Positions 8,043 to 16,488 of a stretch of DNA of 64,000 nt are shown piece after piece. This DNA is from TMED78 sp036337035 (GTDB lineage: Bacteria; Pseudomonadota; Gammaproteobacteria; Steroidobacterales; Rariloculaceae): assembly GCA_036337035.1 (NCBI GenBank), contig JAYZFC010000010.1, positions 55,985-119,984 on the forward strand, read 5' to 3'. How positions within the stretch are numbered: position 1 is the stretch's first letter; each line of letters starts with the position of its first letter. The notes beneath the pieces were generated by a model, which was given only the letters and a program-made list of their open reading frames with translations, searched no databases and was not told the origin of the DNA. The translations under genes were made by a program, and so were the position numbers.

Positions 8043-9200
8043 TTAAAAAGCACTTTTACCAGTTAATTCTTTCCCTACTATTAATTGGTGAATAGTTTCA
8101 GTTCCTTCGTAAGTAATGATGCTCTCAAGATTAAGCATATGCCTGATAGCGCTATATTCAATATTAATTCCGTGTGCCCCAAGAATATCTCTACAATCTC
8201 TAGCTACTTCTAAAGCAGCCCTTGCATTATTCCATTTACCTATAGATATTTGAGCTGGCTCTATTGTGTTAGCATCTTTAAGCTTTCCAATCTGAAAGGC
8301 TAATAATTGCCCTATAGAGATTTTCCTTGCCATTTCAGCTAGTCTTATCTGAATAGCTTGATTAGAGTCAAGCGAACGTCCAAATAACTCTCTGTTTTTT
8401 GAATATTCTAAGACCTCTTGAAAGCATGCTTGCGCAGCTCCAATAGGGCCCCAGATAATTCCATATCTTGCTTGAGATAAACATTTGAGTGGTGATCCAA
8501 GACCCTTAGATAGAGGCAAAACATTGTTTTTCGGAACTCTAACGTTCTCAAAAAAGAGCTCTGCTGTTGAAGAAGCTCGCAAGGAAAATTTACCCTGGAG
8601 CTCTTTTTTTTTGAAACCATTCATATTTTTTTCAACAATAAAACCTTTTATTCCATCATCTGTCATGGCCCAAACAATAGATATATCTGCAATTACTCCA
8701 TTTGTAATCCATTTTTTAGACCCATTAATTATCCAATCATCCCCATCTTTTTTAGCAATAGTTTTCATATTTGCCGGATCTGATCCCCCATGAGATTCTG
8801 ATAAACCAAAACATCCAATTATTTTTCCCTTAGACATTCTAGGAAGGTAATTATTTTTTTGATCTTCAGAGCCAAAAGCATGAATTGCATACATTGATAG
8901 AGAACTTTGTACAGAAAAAAGACTTCTAATAGAGCTATCACCTTTTTCTAACTCTTGGCAGATTAGTCCATAGCAAATATTATTCAGCCCGGCACACTCG
9001 TAACCTTGGAGATTGCAGCCAAATAGGCCAAGCTGGCCAAATTTTTCAATTATTTCTTTAGGAAATTGATGATTTGAAAAATAGTCTTTTATTATAGGTT
9101 GTACATTTTTATCAACAAATGCTTTAATTTTATTTTTGAGTAGAGCTTCCTCTTCACTTAGCAGTGATTCTATATCAAGTAAATCATCATTATTAATCAT
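8043..9200 (-). CDS. Acyl-CoA dehydrogenase, glutaryl-CoA dehydrogenase-like
   Basis: A 385-residue FAD flavoenzyme that should oxidise an acyl-CoA, most likely glutaryl-CoA, to an enoyl product during lysine or aromatic breakdown. The N-terminal helical part carries SIRSLFSVQSSLSMYAIHAFGSEDQK, as in the glutaryl branch. It is followed by GCFGLSESHGGSDPANM and WIINGSKKWITNG of the beta domain. The C-terminal LESIITYEGTETIHQLIVG holds the catalytic Glu in the position used by glutaryl-CoA dehydrogenases. ATG start at 9200. A class III CoA-transferase that could activate glutarate is in the window (53832), but 45 kb away. The exact substrate is inference. Confidence 0.88.
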   Translation of the reverse strand: MINNDDLLDIESLLSEEEALLKNKIKAFVDKNVQPIIKDYFSNHQFPKEIIEKFGQLGLFGCNLQGYECAGLNNICYGLICQELEKGDSSIRSLFSVQSSLSMYAIHAFGSEDQKNNYLPRMSKGKIIGCFGLSESHGGSDPANMKTIAKKDGDDWIINGSKKWITNGVIADISIVWAMTDDGIKGFIVEKNMNGFKKKELQGKFSLRASSTAELFFENVRVPKNNVLPLSKGLGSPLKCLSQARYGIIWGPIGAAQACFQEVLEYSKNRELFGRSLDSNQAIQIRLAEMARKISIGQLLAFQIGKLKDANTIEPAQISIGKWNNARAALEVARDCRDILGAHGINIEYSAIRHMLNLESIITYEGTETIHQLIVGKELTGKSAF

Positions 9201-9301
9201 TATTTAATTTTTAATTGTAGTTATTATATTTTTTATTATATACAACCATATGGCTTAAACATATATAATATATTTATATTAAAGATAAGTATTGTAATTT
9301 T

Positions 9302-9619
9302 ATGTTTTATAAAAAATCTATTTTAAGGTATTTTTTGGCATCTCTTGGTGGGGTAGCTATTACTATTACGTTATTTTTATTTATGCATGACGGGGTAACA
9401 CGATTTCTTTTAAAGGATCCAATTAGGTATTTTACAATAAGTAATTTCATTCCAGCACCAGATAGAGGTCGACAACTACCTGATGCCCCATTACCAGTAC
9501 AAATTGCTCCAGAGAAAACAATTATTGATTTTGATCAATATGGTGAGATAGATATAGAGAGAGAAGAAATTATAATTGAGGATATTGAGCAATTATCTCC
9601 ATCAGCCCAGTTCGAGTAA
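9302..9619 (+). CDS. Small single-span membrane protein resembling a TonB N-terminus
   Basis: A 105-residue protein with a short basic start, one membrane span (about residues 10-29) and a proline- and acid-rich tail (PAPDRGRQLPDAPLPVQIAPEK). This resembles the inner-membrane anchor and linker of TonB-type energy transducers. The C-terminal TonB domain that contacts receptors is absent: the frame stops at 9619 and only four bases separate it from the convergent gene. It could be a regulator or partner of a TonB complex, or an unrelated small membrane protein. Function is unknown. Confidence 0.6.
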   Translation: MFYKKSILRYFLASLGGVAITITLFLFMHDGVTRFLLKDPIRYFTISNFIPAPDRGRQLPDAPLPVQIAPEKTIIDFDQYGEIDIEREEIIIEDIEQLSPSAQFE

Positions 9620-9622
9620 GTT

Positions 9623-10198
9623 TTATTTATTTTTTTCTCTTTCCTCAATATGAGCTGCTAGCTCTCCTTGTTTGCAATGTAAAGTATGGAGCCATCTTTG
9701 GCCTCCAGAAGTAAAACCTGCCCAATAACCAATTTCAACAATTTCTGCTTCCGAAAACTCATCATGGAGCTCTTTCCAAAGAGCATCATCAGCCAAATCT
9801 GGATTCCAGAGAATAGCATCTGTATATCGCAGAGCAACTTTTTCACGATGGGTAAATAAGTCAGATTTATTATATTCTTGTAGCTGATTAAGTCTGTGCG
9901 ATTTGTCTTTATTCACCTCACGGGCGATACCTTGGTTGCTTCAGTACTCACAGTTAAGGCTTCGAGCTATAAAGTACCTCATCAATTCTTTTAGCTCAGT
10001 CTCAACAACACCCACATTAGTTTTTCTATTAAAAAGTAATTTACGGCTTAAGGTAAATGCACGCATTACATCAGGTTGATGCGCTCTGATAGATTGATTT
10101 TCTGGACCAGGAACCCCGTTTTTAATTGATTCCTCAAGCCATTCTCTAGCTTCTTGATCTTCAATCTCATCCGGTGCTAAGTACCTTATTCGTGCCAT
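9623..10198 (-). CDS. Carboxymuconolactone decarboxylase/AhpD-like protein with in-frame TGA, probable selenoprotein
   Basis: One gene of 192 codons interrupted by a TGA at 9941-9943 (codon 86). Both halves are in the same frame and both belong to the carboxymuconolactone decarboxylase family. The N-half starts MARIRYLAPDEIEDQEAREW; the C-half has SDLFTHREKVALRYTDAIL and GYWAGFTSGGQRW. The TGA falls at Cys-Glu-Tyr-TGA, exactly where AhpD-type proteins have the second Cys of a CxxC redox pair, giving a CxxU motif. A hairpin with a G in the second loop position follows at a SECIS-like distance. AhpD-like selenoproteins are known from marine metagenomes. AGGAG lies 7 bases before ATG 10198. The expected role is peroxide or thiol redox chemistry, or a catabolic decarboxylase-fold enzyme. 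The alternatives are a nonsense mutation or sequencing error. Confidence 0.8.
9910..9929 (-). promoter_or_regulatory. SECIS-like hairpin after the in-frame TGA
   Basis: In mRNA sense the segment forms a stem UCGCC/GGUGA (9923-9927 with 9913-9917). Two more pairs are possible past a one-base bulge. The loop is CGUGA, with G as its second base. The loop G is about 20 nucleotides after the UGA. Bacterial SECIS elements are short hairpins in this position with a G among the first two loop bases. The fold was worked out by hand. Confidence 0.55.
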
Positions 10199-10209
10199 AA
10201 ATAACTCCT

Positions 10210-11442
10210 TTAGTAGGACATTCCACAGCCAATTAATTTATCAGTAGGGAATTTAGTGATAACTTCAATACCTGTTTCAGTTACTACAACCTCATCCTCT
10301 AATCTTACACCATCAAAGCCGATACCTGCATAAGTTTCTAAAGCAAATACCATACCTGGCTCAATAGTAACAGGATGATCTAGGCTATAGGCTCTTGACA
10401 TTATTGGGAATTCCCATAAGCCAACTCCTATACCATGCCCATATTGAAGCCCAAAGACCTCCATTTCATTTTTAGCTCCCATAGCTTTCGCTGTTGGCCA
10501 AGCCTGACAAACATCAGCTGTAGTAAGGCCAGGTTTAACTGCCTCTATTCCTCCTAATTGGTATTCAAGGCATTGTGCGTGAATATCTTTTTGTTTTTGA
10601 TTTGGTTCACCACAACAGAAACATCTATATACACAGGTAAGATAACCATTAAATACACAAACAATATCCATAAATATCATATCACCAGGCTGAATTAATC
10701 GATCAGAGCTTAGGTGTGGATGTGGGTGTGTTCTATTACCAGTTGTAACTTGAACATTATGAACCCATTGACAACCCAATCTATGCATTTCATGAGAGGC
10801 TACTGCTTGAAGGTCATTTTCTTTCATTCCTGGAGCTATTGTTTGAGCAATTGCATGGAAGGCACCATCAACAATTGCTGCGCCATGCTTTAAGTTCATA
10901 ATTTCATCTTCATTTTTTATTGCTCGCGCATGCTGCATAACATTTTGCCCATCAACAACCTGATAGCCCTCTTGTATCATTGCTAACATAATTTGAGCTT
11001 CAGCTATATCAACACCAATTTTTACTTTCTTTTTATCCATCTTATGATTATCTAACACCATATCTAGATCTTTTAGAAAGTCTCTATAGCACTCCCATTC
11101 CATTGGGAGAGCTCCATGCATTGTTCCATGAGCTGGAAAGGTTGTGTCTTTAACCCATGGGGAGTAAAGTTTTTCTGCTGCTACTTCAGATCCAAAGCCA
11201 AAAATATGCGGCCTTCCTTCTCTAGGTACGATTGCATAACGACCCATATTGCAAACTTGCGGTGAAGCTACTGCAGTTGAAGTAGAATATCTTTTATTGC
11301 CAGTTTCAAAAAGCAATAGACAATCAACATCAAATTCGTTCATATATTTTTGAATACGATCTTCTCTATATTTTCTCATACGGCCCATATCGATTCTTTG
11401 TTCATAATCAACTTGCATCATTCCATGTGTACCAACTCTCAC
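10210..11442 (-). CDS. M24-family (creatinase/prolidase/DddP superfamily) enzyme with one altered metal ligand
   Basis: A 410-residue protein with an N-terminal creatinase-like domain (about 1-170) and a C-terminal pita-bread domain. GTG start at 11442, supported by AGGAG 7 bases upstream. Metal-site residues seen: Asp259 (FMDIV), His in YGHGIGVGLWEFP, Glu in ALETYAG, and Glu in RLEDEV. The second Asp of the usual pair, 11 residues after the first, is Cys270 (LTCVYR). The family includes Xaa-Pro peptidases, creatinase and the DMSP lyase DddP; the replaced ligand argues against simply naming it as any of these. It is 11 bases upstream of the selenoprotein gene and downstream of the oxidoreductase gene, probably in one operon. 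Confidence 0.82.
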   Translation of the reverse strand: MRVGTHGMMQVDYEQRIDMGRMRKYREDRIQKYMNEFDVDCLLLFETGNKRYSTSTAVASPQVCNMGRYAIVPREGRPHIFGFGSEVAAEKLYSPWVKDTTFPAHGTMHGALPMEWECYRDFLKDLDMVLDNHKMDKKKVKIGVDIAEAQIMLAMIQEGYQVVDGQNVMQHARAIKNEDEIMNLKHGAAIVDGAFHAIAQTIAPGMKENDLQAVASHEMHRLGCQWVHNVQVTTGNRTHPHPHLSSDRLIQPGDMIFMDIVCVFNGYLTCVYRCFCCGEPNQKQKDIHAQCLEYQLGGIEAVKPGLTTADVCQAWPTAKAMGAKNEMEVFGLQYGHGIGVGLWEFPIMSRAYSLDHPVTIEPGMVFALETYAGIGFDGVRLEDEVVVTETGIEVITKFPTDKLIGCGMSY

Positions 11443-11468
11443 TTAACTTCTCCTTTAATAATTAATTT

Positions 11469-12494
11469 TTATAAAACTTTTTCTACTTGATGAGATTCAG
11501 CTGATTTAACAACTGTCTCTGTGACTGCAACACCATGAATCATCTCACTTTGAGGAATAAAATATGGTGATTTATTAATAATAGAGTCTGAAAACTCTTC
11601 TAACACTGCTTTAACTATATCAACTTCTTCTGCCTGCCAGTTTTTTGCTGGCCCTTTTATTGGTTTAAAAATACAGTTTCCAAAACATTTTTTTCTTCTT
11701 TCTTCAGAAGGGGTGCCGGCTATATGCGTCATTCCTTCCAATCTAACAAAACCCTTAGAGCCGAAAACTTGAAAGCTAAAACCACCTCCTGTCGCAGTCA
11801 TAGTTCCTAAATAGCCAGACATTCCTTCTTTCATTCTAAATAGTATCGATGTTGTATCGTCTGATTCTACTTCAACAGCTCTTCTAAAGCTTTGACAGTA
11901 CAGCTCATCTATCTCACCACACAAATCTATCATTCCATCGATCGCATGAACTCCCATTGGAGTTAAACCCCCACAAGGTGTTTCTTCATTACTAGCCCTC
12001 CATGCATTTTTATCCAAAAATAGAGCATTAGGAAATGTCATATTTGCTTCAACATGAAGGATAGTGCCTAGCTCATCAGCAGCTATCATATCTCTTATGT
12101 TTTTTATTTCAGGGTGGAGTCTTCTATTAAAATCTAGTCCTAAAACTACTCCAGCTTCTTGAGTTGCTTTAACTGCTTTTTCTGCTTCTGATTTGTGAAG
12201 GGCAAAGGGTTTTTCACAGAAAACATGTTTATTAGCTTTAGCACATGCAACAACTTGATCTACATGCATTGAATGAGGAGTTGCAAGGACAATTGCATCT
12301 ATATTAGGATCATTTAGAGCATCTTCTAAATTTGTAGAAAATGTCATGCCATGATTCTTTGAAAAACTTTTTGCATCCTCAGATGCTGTTCTATGTACCG
12401 CATGAGAGAATTTTATTTTATTGCTGTTGTCATATACTGACTCTACTAGTGTTTTTCCCCACCAGCCTATGCCAACAATTGCAGCATTAATCAT
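11469..12494 (-). CDS. Gfo/Idh/MocA-family NAD(P)-dependent oxidoreductase
   Basis: A 341-residue dehydrogenase of the sugar/inositol oxidoreductase superfamily. The N-terminal Rossmann domain starts AAIVGIGWWGKTLVES. NIDAIVLATPHSMHVDQVVACAKANKHVFCEKPFAL contains the family EKP motif with the catalytic Lys (about residue 93). The C-terminal alpha/beta domain has the usual GGLTPMGVHAIDG. ATG 12494 is preceded by AAGGAAG. It is the first gene of the minus-strand run with the M24 enzyme and the selenoprotein, and is divergent from a sodium symporter. This suggests uptake and oxidation of a small organic substrate. The substrate cannot be inferred from sequence. Confidence 0.88.
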   Translation of the reverse strand: MINAAIVGIGWWGKTLVESVYDNSNKIKFSHAVHRTASEDAKSFSKNHGMTFSTNLEDALNDPNIDAIVLATPHSMHVDQVVACAKANKHVFCEKPFALHKSEAEKAVKATQEAGVVLGLDFNRRLHPEIKNIRDMIAADELGTILHVEANMTFPNALFLDKNAWRASNEETPCGGLTPMGVHAIDGMIDLCGEIDELYCQSFRRAVEVESDDTTSILFRMKEGMSGYLGTMTATGGGFSFQVFGSKGFVRLEGMTHIAGTPSEERRKKCFGNCIFKPIKGPAKNWQAEEVDIVKAVLEEFSDSIINKSPYFIPQSEMIHGVAVTETVVKSAESHQVEKVL

Positions 12495-12556
12495 AATAGT
12501 AACTTCCTTAAAATTTAAATAACCTAAGAGAAAATATTTTATATATTTTATACTAT

Positions 12557-12589
12557 ATTATCATTTTGTTTCTAATAAATTATCATTTT
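12557..12589. repeat. Two direct repeats in the divergent promoter region
   Basis: ATTATCATTTT occurs at 12557-12567 and again at 12579-12589, a 22-base period (about two helical turns). The repeats lie just upstream of the symporter start and opposite the oxidoreductase gene. Such spacing can mark a regulator binding two sites on one face. In AT-rich DNA chance cannot be excluded. Confidence 0.4.
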
Positions 12590-12605
12590 ATCAAAAAAGG
12601 TAGTT

Positions 12606-14132
12606 ATGCATCTTTATACTTGGTCTTGGGTTTTTTTATTTTGCTATGTGCTTATTATGATAATTATTGGAATTATTGGTAATAATAGAGTTACAAATTC
12701 CGATGATTTTGCCACAGCAAGAAGCTCTTATGGCCCTCTATTGTTAGCTTTAGCTTTTGCTTCTACTGCAGCTAGCGGAGCAACTTTTCTAGGACTGCCG
12801 GGATTAACTTATACCTATGGACTATCTACTCTTTGGATTGCTTTTTTATACCCGATAGGAATATATATAGGTATTTTAATTTCTCAGAGGAGTATTGCTA
12901 AATTTGGAAATTCATCTGGAGTTAGATCAATACCAGAATATTTAGGTGAAAGATATCAGTCCGAGTTTCTTAGAGTATCAGCAGCACTTTTTTCTTTAAT
13001 TTTACTATTTTATCTTGCAGGCCAACTAGTAGCAGGCTTAGTTATGTTTGAGATGATGCTTGGGATTCCTAAATCATGGGCTTTAATAATTACTACATTA
13101 GTTCTTCTTGCTTACATCACTTTTGGTGGAGCACATGCTGATATTCTTACAGACGGCGCTCAGGGACTTTTAATGATATTTTTGGCTATTATGATTACTA
13201 TACTTTTTATTCTTGGTGTTGGTAGCGACGGGCTACCAAATTTAGTTCTTAAGTTAAAAAATGATGACCCCCAGCTAGTAAGTTCCTTTTACTCAGGCTC
13301 GCCTATTACAGCATCTATTTGGTCATACATAAGCCTTGTGGTAGCACACATACCTTTAGGGCTTTTACCACATATTGGAAATAAATTATGGGCATTAAAA
13401 GATGAGAGTAGTAGAAGCAGATTTTTAATTTTAGCTTTTTCTTTTGGAATGATTTTACCAGCTATTACTTTGGGCGGAGCATTAGCTAGAGGCATATTTG
13501 GGGACGATCTTTTAAATTCATCTTTAGGGGCTAATGCTGCATTACCTAGATTATTTATCGATATTTTTCCAACTTGGGTAGCTGCTTTATTAGGTGTTGG
13601 AATTCTTTCAGCAGTTATGTCAACTGCTGATGGGCTTGTAATATCTACTTCACAAGTATTTGCAAATGATATTTACAGAAAAACGATTGCTCCAAGAATT
13701 CATCAAAATCTGAGTCAAGACACATTAGATAAAAATGTCCTAATTATAAGCAGGATAGTAACAGCGCTTACTTTGGTTGGCGCATCAGTTTTAGCTTGGT
13801 TTACGATTGGGATGAATGTTGTATTGCTTACCTGGATTGGGATTGGAGGCTTTACAGCAGCCTTAATGGGTCCACTAGTTCTGGGTTGTATTTGGAGAGG
13901 GGTAACTCCAGCTGGTGCAATATTTGGATTTTGGTTTGGGGCTATTTTGTTTGTATTAATTCATACACAAATTCTTTCTAGTCTTATTTATTTAGGCGAT
14001 TGGTTTAAATTTTATTCAGATAGCCCGTATTCTGCTGCTACTATTTCTGGCCTTTTGGCAGTAATTGTTACGATTTTTATCTCTTTATTTACAAATTCCC
14101 TTCCAAGGGATCATCTAGATAAGGCTTTTTAG
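12606..14132 (+). CDS. Sodium:solute symporter family transporter
   Basis: A 508-residue inner-membrane protein with about 13 hydrophobic segments, in the SSS/LeuT-fold family that couples Na+ entry to solute uptake. Family signals are DDFATARSSYGPLLLALAFASTAASGATFLGLPGL near the N-terminus, YITFGGAHADILTDGAQG, and GILSAVMSTADGLVISTSQVFANDI in the region that holds the Na+ site. Divergent from the oxidoreductase/M24/selenoprotein run, so it probably imports their substrate. ATG 12606 is preceded by AAAAAGGTAG. Substrate unknown. Confidence 0.9.
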   Translation: MHLYTWSWVFLFCYVLIMIIIGIIGNNRVTNSDDFATARSSYGPLLLALAFASTAASGATFLGLPGLTYTYGLSTLWIAFLYPIGIYIGILISQRSIAKFGNSSGVRSIPEYLGERYQSEFLRVSAALFSLILLFYLAGQLVAGLVMFEMMLGIPKSWALIITTLVLLAYITFGGAHADILTDGAQGLLMIFLAIMITILFILGVGSDGLPNLVLKLKNDDPQLVSSFYSGSPITASIWSYISLVVAHIPLGLLPHIGNKLWALKDESSRSRFLILAFSFGMILPAITLGGALARGIFGDDLLNSSLGANAALPRLFIDIFPTWVAALLGVGILSAVMSTADGLVISTSQVFANDIYRKTIAPRIHQNLSQDTLDKNVLIISRIVTALTLVGASVLAWFTIGMNVVLLTWIGIGGFTAALMGPLVLGCIWRGVTPAGAIFGFWFGAILFVLIHTQILSSLIYLGDWFKFYSDSPYSAATISGLLAVIVTIFISLFTNSLPRDHLDKAF

Positions 14133-14203
14133 TATTTCTTGCTGGTATTTTTATTTTTATCGATCTAGAATTAAGAAGTGATATGCTTTGATGGAGATTT
14201 TAC

Positions 14204-14779
14204 ATGAAGAGTTTTCTTTTATTTTTAACATCCTTATCCTTTTTTTCTAGCATTATAATGGCTGAGCCTGCTACATATATCGTTCAAAATTCTCATACAT
14301 TTCCGTCTTTTGAAGCAGATCATCAAGGTGGGCTTTCAATATGGAGAGGCAAAATTACAAAGACTTCTGGTACTATTATTTTAGATAAAGAGAATGAATC
14401 AGGTGAAATTGATGTAGTTATGGATATGGGTTCAATTGATTTTGGCTGGCAACCAATGAACGATAGATTTATTAACGATATTTATAAGACAGAAGAATTT
14501 CCAGTTGCAACTTATAAGGCAACTTTAGCTCATTTTGTAAACGGTGAGCCAACATTGGCTGAAGGCATACTCACTCTTCAAGGTATTAGTAAGCCAGTTA
14601 ATTTAAGTATTGATAGATTTCAGTGCCAGCCCCATTTTAGAAGGCCCTCTAGAGAAGTTTGTGGTGCTGATGCTAGTACAACTATCAATAGGGCGGATTT
14701 TGACATTATGTATGATTTACCTATGTTTTTTCCTCAGGTTAAATTACTTATTAATGTAGAAGCCTATCATGGCGAATGA
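14204..14779 (+). CDS. YceI-family periplasmic protein
   Basis: A 191-residue exported lipocalin-like protein of the YceI family, which bind isoprenoid or polyprenyl lipids in a beta-barrel. A signal peptide (about 1-20, ending IMA-E) is followed by YIVQNSHTFPSFEADH. Further motifs are INDIYKTEEFPVATYKA, EGILTLQGISKPVNLSI, and a late NRADFDIMYDLPMFFPQV. GGAGA precedes ATG 14204. It follows the symporter by 71 bases and may or may not be co-transcribed. The physiological ligand is unknown. Confidence 0.92.
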   Translation: MKSFLLFLTSLSFFSSIIMAEPATYIVQNSHTFPSFEADHQGGLSIWRGKITKTSGTIILDKENESGEIDVVMDMGSIDFGWQPMNDRFINDIYKTEEFPVATYKATLAHFVNGEPTLAEGILTLQGISKPVNLSIDRFQCQPHFRRPSREVCGADASTTINRADFDIMYDLPMFFPQVKLLINVEAYHGE

Positions 14780-14798
14780 ATATTTAGGCCTAACAAAT

Positions 14799-15053
14799 TT
14801 ATTTTTTTGGTAAAATTTTACTCATTTCTTCAGGCTTATTCTCTATGACTGCAGGTTGTCCAATATAGCCAGGCTTAGGATTTAGTTTTAAGTGTTTTTC
14901 TAGGTTATTTCTAGCTTCTTCTTCAGATGTGTATGGCCCTATCCAGGTATATTCTTCATCATGCCAGTACCAGCCAGCTGGCCAGGGCTCTTCAGCAAAT
15001 TTTGTTGTGTACCATTTAGATGACCAATATCTTGGATTTCTTTGTTGTGACAT
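14799..15053 (-). CDS. Small hypothetical protein
   Basis: An 84-residue soluble protein rich in Trp and Tyr in its first half: RYWSSKWYTTKFAEEPWPAGWYWHDEEYTW. WIGPYTSEEEARNNLEKH then resembles short stress or SPOR-like segments, but I cannot place it in a family. There is no signal peptide. ATG 15053 faces the divergent operon starting at 15158. The composition looks like a real protein rather than a chance frame. Function unknown. Confidence 0.6.
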   Translation of the reverse strand: MSQQRNPRYWSSKWYTTKFAEEPWPAGWYWHDEEYTWIGPYTSEEEARNNLEKHLKLNPKPGYIGQPAVIENKPEEMSKILPKK

Positions 15054-15157
15054 TCTTTATGCTAGATTATCTATAGTTAGTTTAAAAAAATACTTAATGT
15101 TATTATAATATATGTAATAAAGTATAATTTCATAGTATTTAATAGGAAAAACTTGCG

Positions 15158-16084
15158 TTGAACAAAAATATACATTCTTTTTTATGCCTTTCTCATTTTT
15201 TTTTATTTCTATTATGTATAGAAATTTCATTTTCTCAGAGTTGGATAACAGAGTCTGTCTGTCCTGAAAATGAACAGGCAATTTTTCATAAATGCGCTTT
15301 AGAAGCCATAAAAACATTTGATCCTCCTAGATTGCAGAATGGAGACCCAGATTTATCTGGTATCTGGAGAAGAACTGTAGCTGCTCATGAAAGTATTGAG
15401 GCACACCCAAAGACGCTAGATGACCAGGAGACCCCAAGCTCAGTTGTTGACCCAATCGATGGTTATACCCCATTACAACCTTGGGCTGAAGCACAAAGAC
15501 GCTATAATCGAACAGCTTATGTTCACCATAATGCTATTTGCCGATTAGATGGCGTACCTTTGAGCATGTACATGACGGGCCTTTACCAATTTAACCAGAC
15601 CCCGCAAAATATCCTTATTCAAGGAGAGGAAGCGCATGCATTTAGGATGATCCCTTTTTCGGCTTCTCATAAATTAAGTGAAGAAATTAAATTATGGAAT
15701 GGCGACTCTATTGGGTCATGGGATAATAATACTTTTGTTGTAGATACGACTAATCAAAATGCAAGAGCATGGCTGGATCAGAGAGGTAGGTTTTTTACTG
15801 ATGAGGTCCATGTTGAGGAAAGATTTACTTTAGTTGATGATAATACATTGCACTATCAGGCAACAATTACAGATGATAATGTTTTTACACAGCCTTTTAC
15901 TATTGCTATTGCCTTTAGGAGAAATATTTCTGATTTTGAGATTTGGGAAGAAGCTTGTTTTGAAGATAATGCAATTTCTAGAGAGCAATTTTTTAATGTT
16001 GGTTACAAAGTTTACCCTGGAATAACTGGTGATGAAGCAAGAAGACTTAAGGATGCATGGGAACTGTATGAGGGGACACGATAA
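15158..16084 (+). CDS. Uncharacterised secreted protein (DUF6152 partner family, longer variant)
   Basis: A 308-residue exported protein. The start is TTG 15158, 8 bases after TAGGAAAA, followed by a strong signal peptide ending ISFS-Q. It belongs to the same family as 4666: DPDLSGIWRR, TPLQPWAEAQRRY, a Cys in HNAICRLDG, LWNGDSIGSWDNNTFVVDTTNQNARAWLD, HVEERFTLVDDNTL, and a late Cys in WEEACFEDN. It is longer at both ends, with an N-terminal insert containing two Cys (ESVCPENEQAIFHKCA). It heads an operon of four genes and overlaps the DUF6152 gene by one base (TAATG), implying coupled translation. Function unknown. Confidence 0.72.
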   Translation: MNKNIHSFLCLSHFFLFLLCIEISFSQSWITESVCPENEQAIFHKCALEAIKTFDPPRLQNGDPDLSGIWRRTVAAHESIEAHPKTLDDQETPSSVVDPIDGYTPLQPWAEAQRRYNRTAYVHHNAICRLDGVPLSMYMTGLYQFNQTPQNILIQGEEAHAFRMIPFSASHKLSEEIKLWNGDSIGSWDNNTFVVDTTNQNARAWLDQRGRFFTDEVHVEERFTLVDDNTLHYQATITDDNVFTQPFTIAIAFRRNISDFEIWEEACFEDNAISREQFFNVGYKVYPGITGDEARRLKDAWELYEGTR

Positions 16085-16464
16085 TGTTAAGAACTTTAAT
16101 ATTTTTATTTCTTTGCTCTTTTTCAATTTTTTCTACTGCGCATCATTCCAAGGCACTGCAGTTTGATTTAACAAAAGAAATTGTAATTACGGGAACTATT
16201 ATTGATATGGAATGGCGAAATCCACATGCTTGGCTTCACTTACAAGTTCAAGATGAACAGGGTGGCCAGAATCAGGTATGGAAGGTTGAGTTTGGAGCTG
16301 CAAATTCTTTATATCGGAGAGGATGGAGGCCAGATAATTTACCTACAGGAGCAACTATAATTGTTCATGGAATTCCATCTAGAGATGGCTCAAGAACAAT
16401 CGATGGTGAAGAGGTTACCCTAGAGGATGGTACGACACTCTTCTCAGGAAATGCCGAAAGCTAA
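16084..16464 (+). CDS. DUF6152-family exported protein, predicted mature N-terminus His-His
   Basis: A 126-residue exported protein whose ATG overlaps the stop of the preceding gene. Signal peptide residues 1-19; likely cleavage STA-HHSK again leaves His-His at the mature N-terminus. MEWRNPHAW carries the conserved Asn-Pro-His, then VWKVEFGAANSLYRRGW and a short basic/acidic tail. Flanked on both sides by partner-family genes (15158 and 16489). The Trp in the VWKVEF segment matches VEWSGE and VWECEM in the other two copies, so all three are true homologues. Function unknown; a metal-binding role is inference from the N-terminal His. Confidence 0.78.
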   Translation: MLRTLIFLFLCSFSIFSTAHHSKALQFDLTKEIVITGTIIDMEWRNPHAWLHLQVQDEQGGQNQVWKVEFGAANSLYRRGWRPDNLPTGATIIVHGIPSRDGSRTIDGEEVTLEDGTTLFSGNAES

Positions 16465-16488
16465 AAACTTTATAATTTAAGGATATTT

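Noticed and set aside
9623..9916. Two separate small genes (9623-9916 and 9941-10198) or a nonsense pseudogene
   Set aside because: Both parts are in one frame and complete one family protein; the only break is a TGA at an expected redox Cys with a hairpin after it, so a single selenocysteine gene fits better.
10210..11442. DMSP lyase DddP
   Set aside because: Same superfamily and some similarity, but one metal ligand is Cys and no DMSP genes are nearby, so the specific name is not supported.
15057..15317. An 86-codon minus-strand frame
   Set aside because: It overlaps the well-supported secreted protein starting at 15158 and has low-complexity Tyr/Ile/Lys content without a family match.
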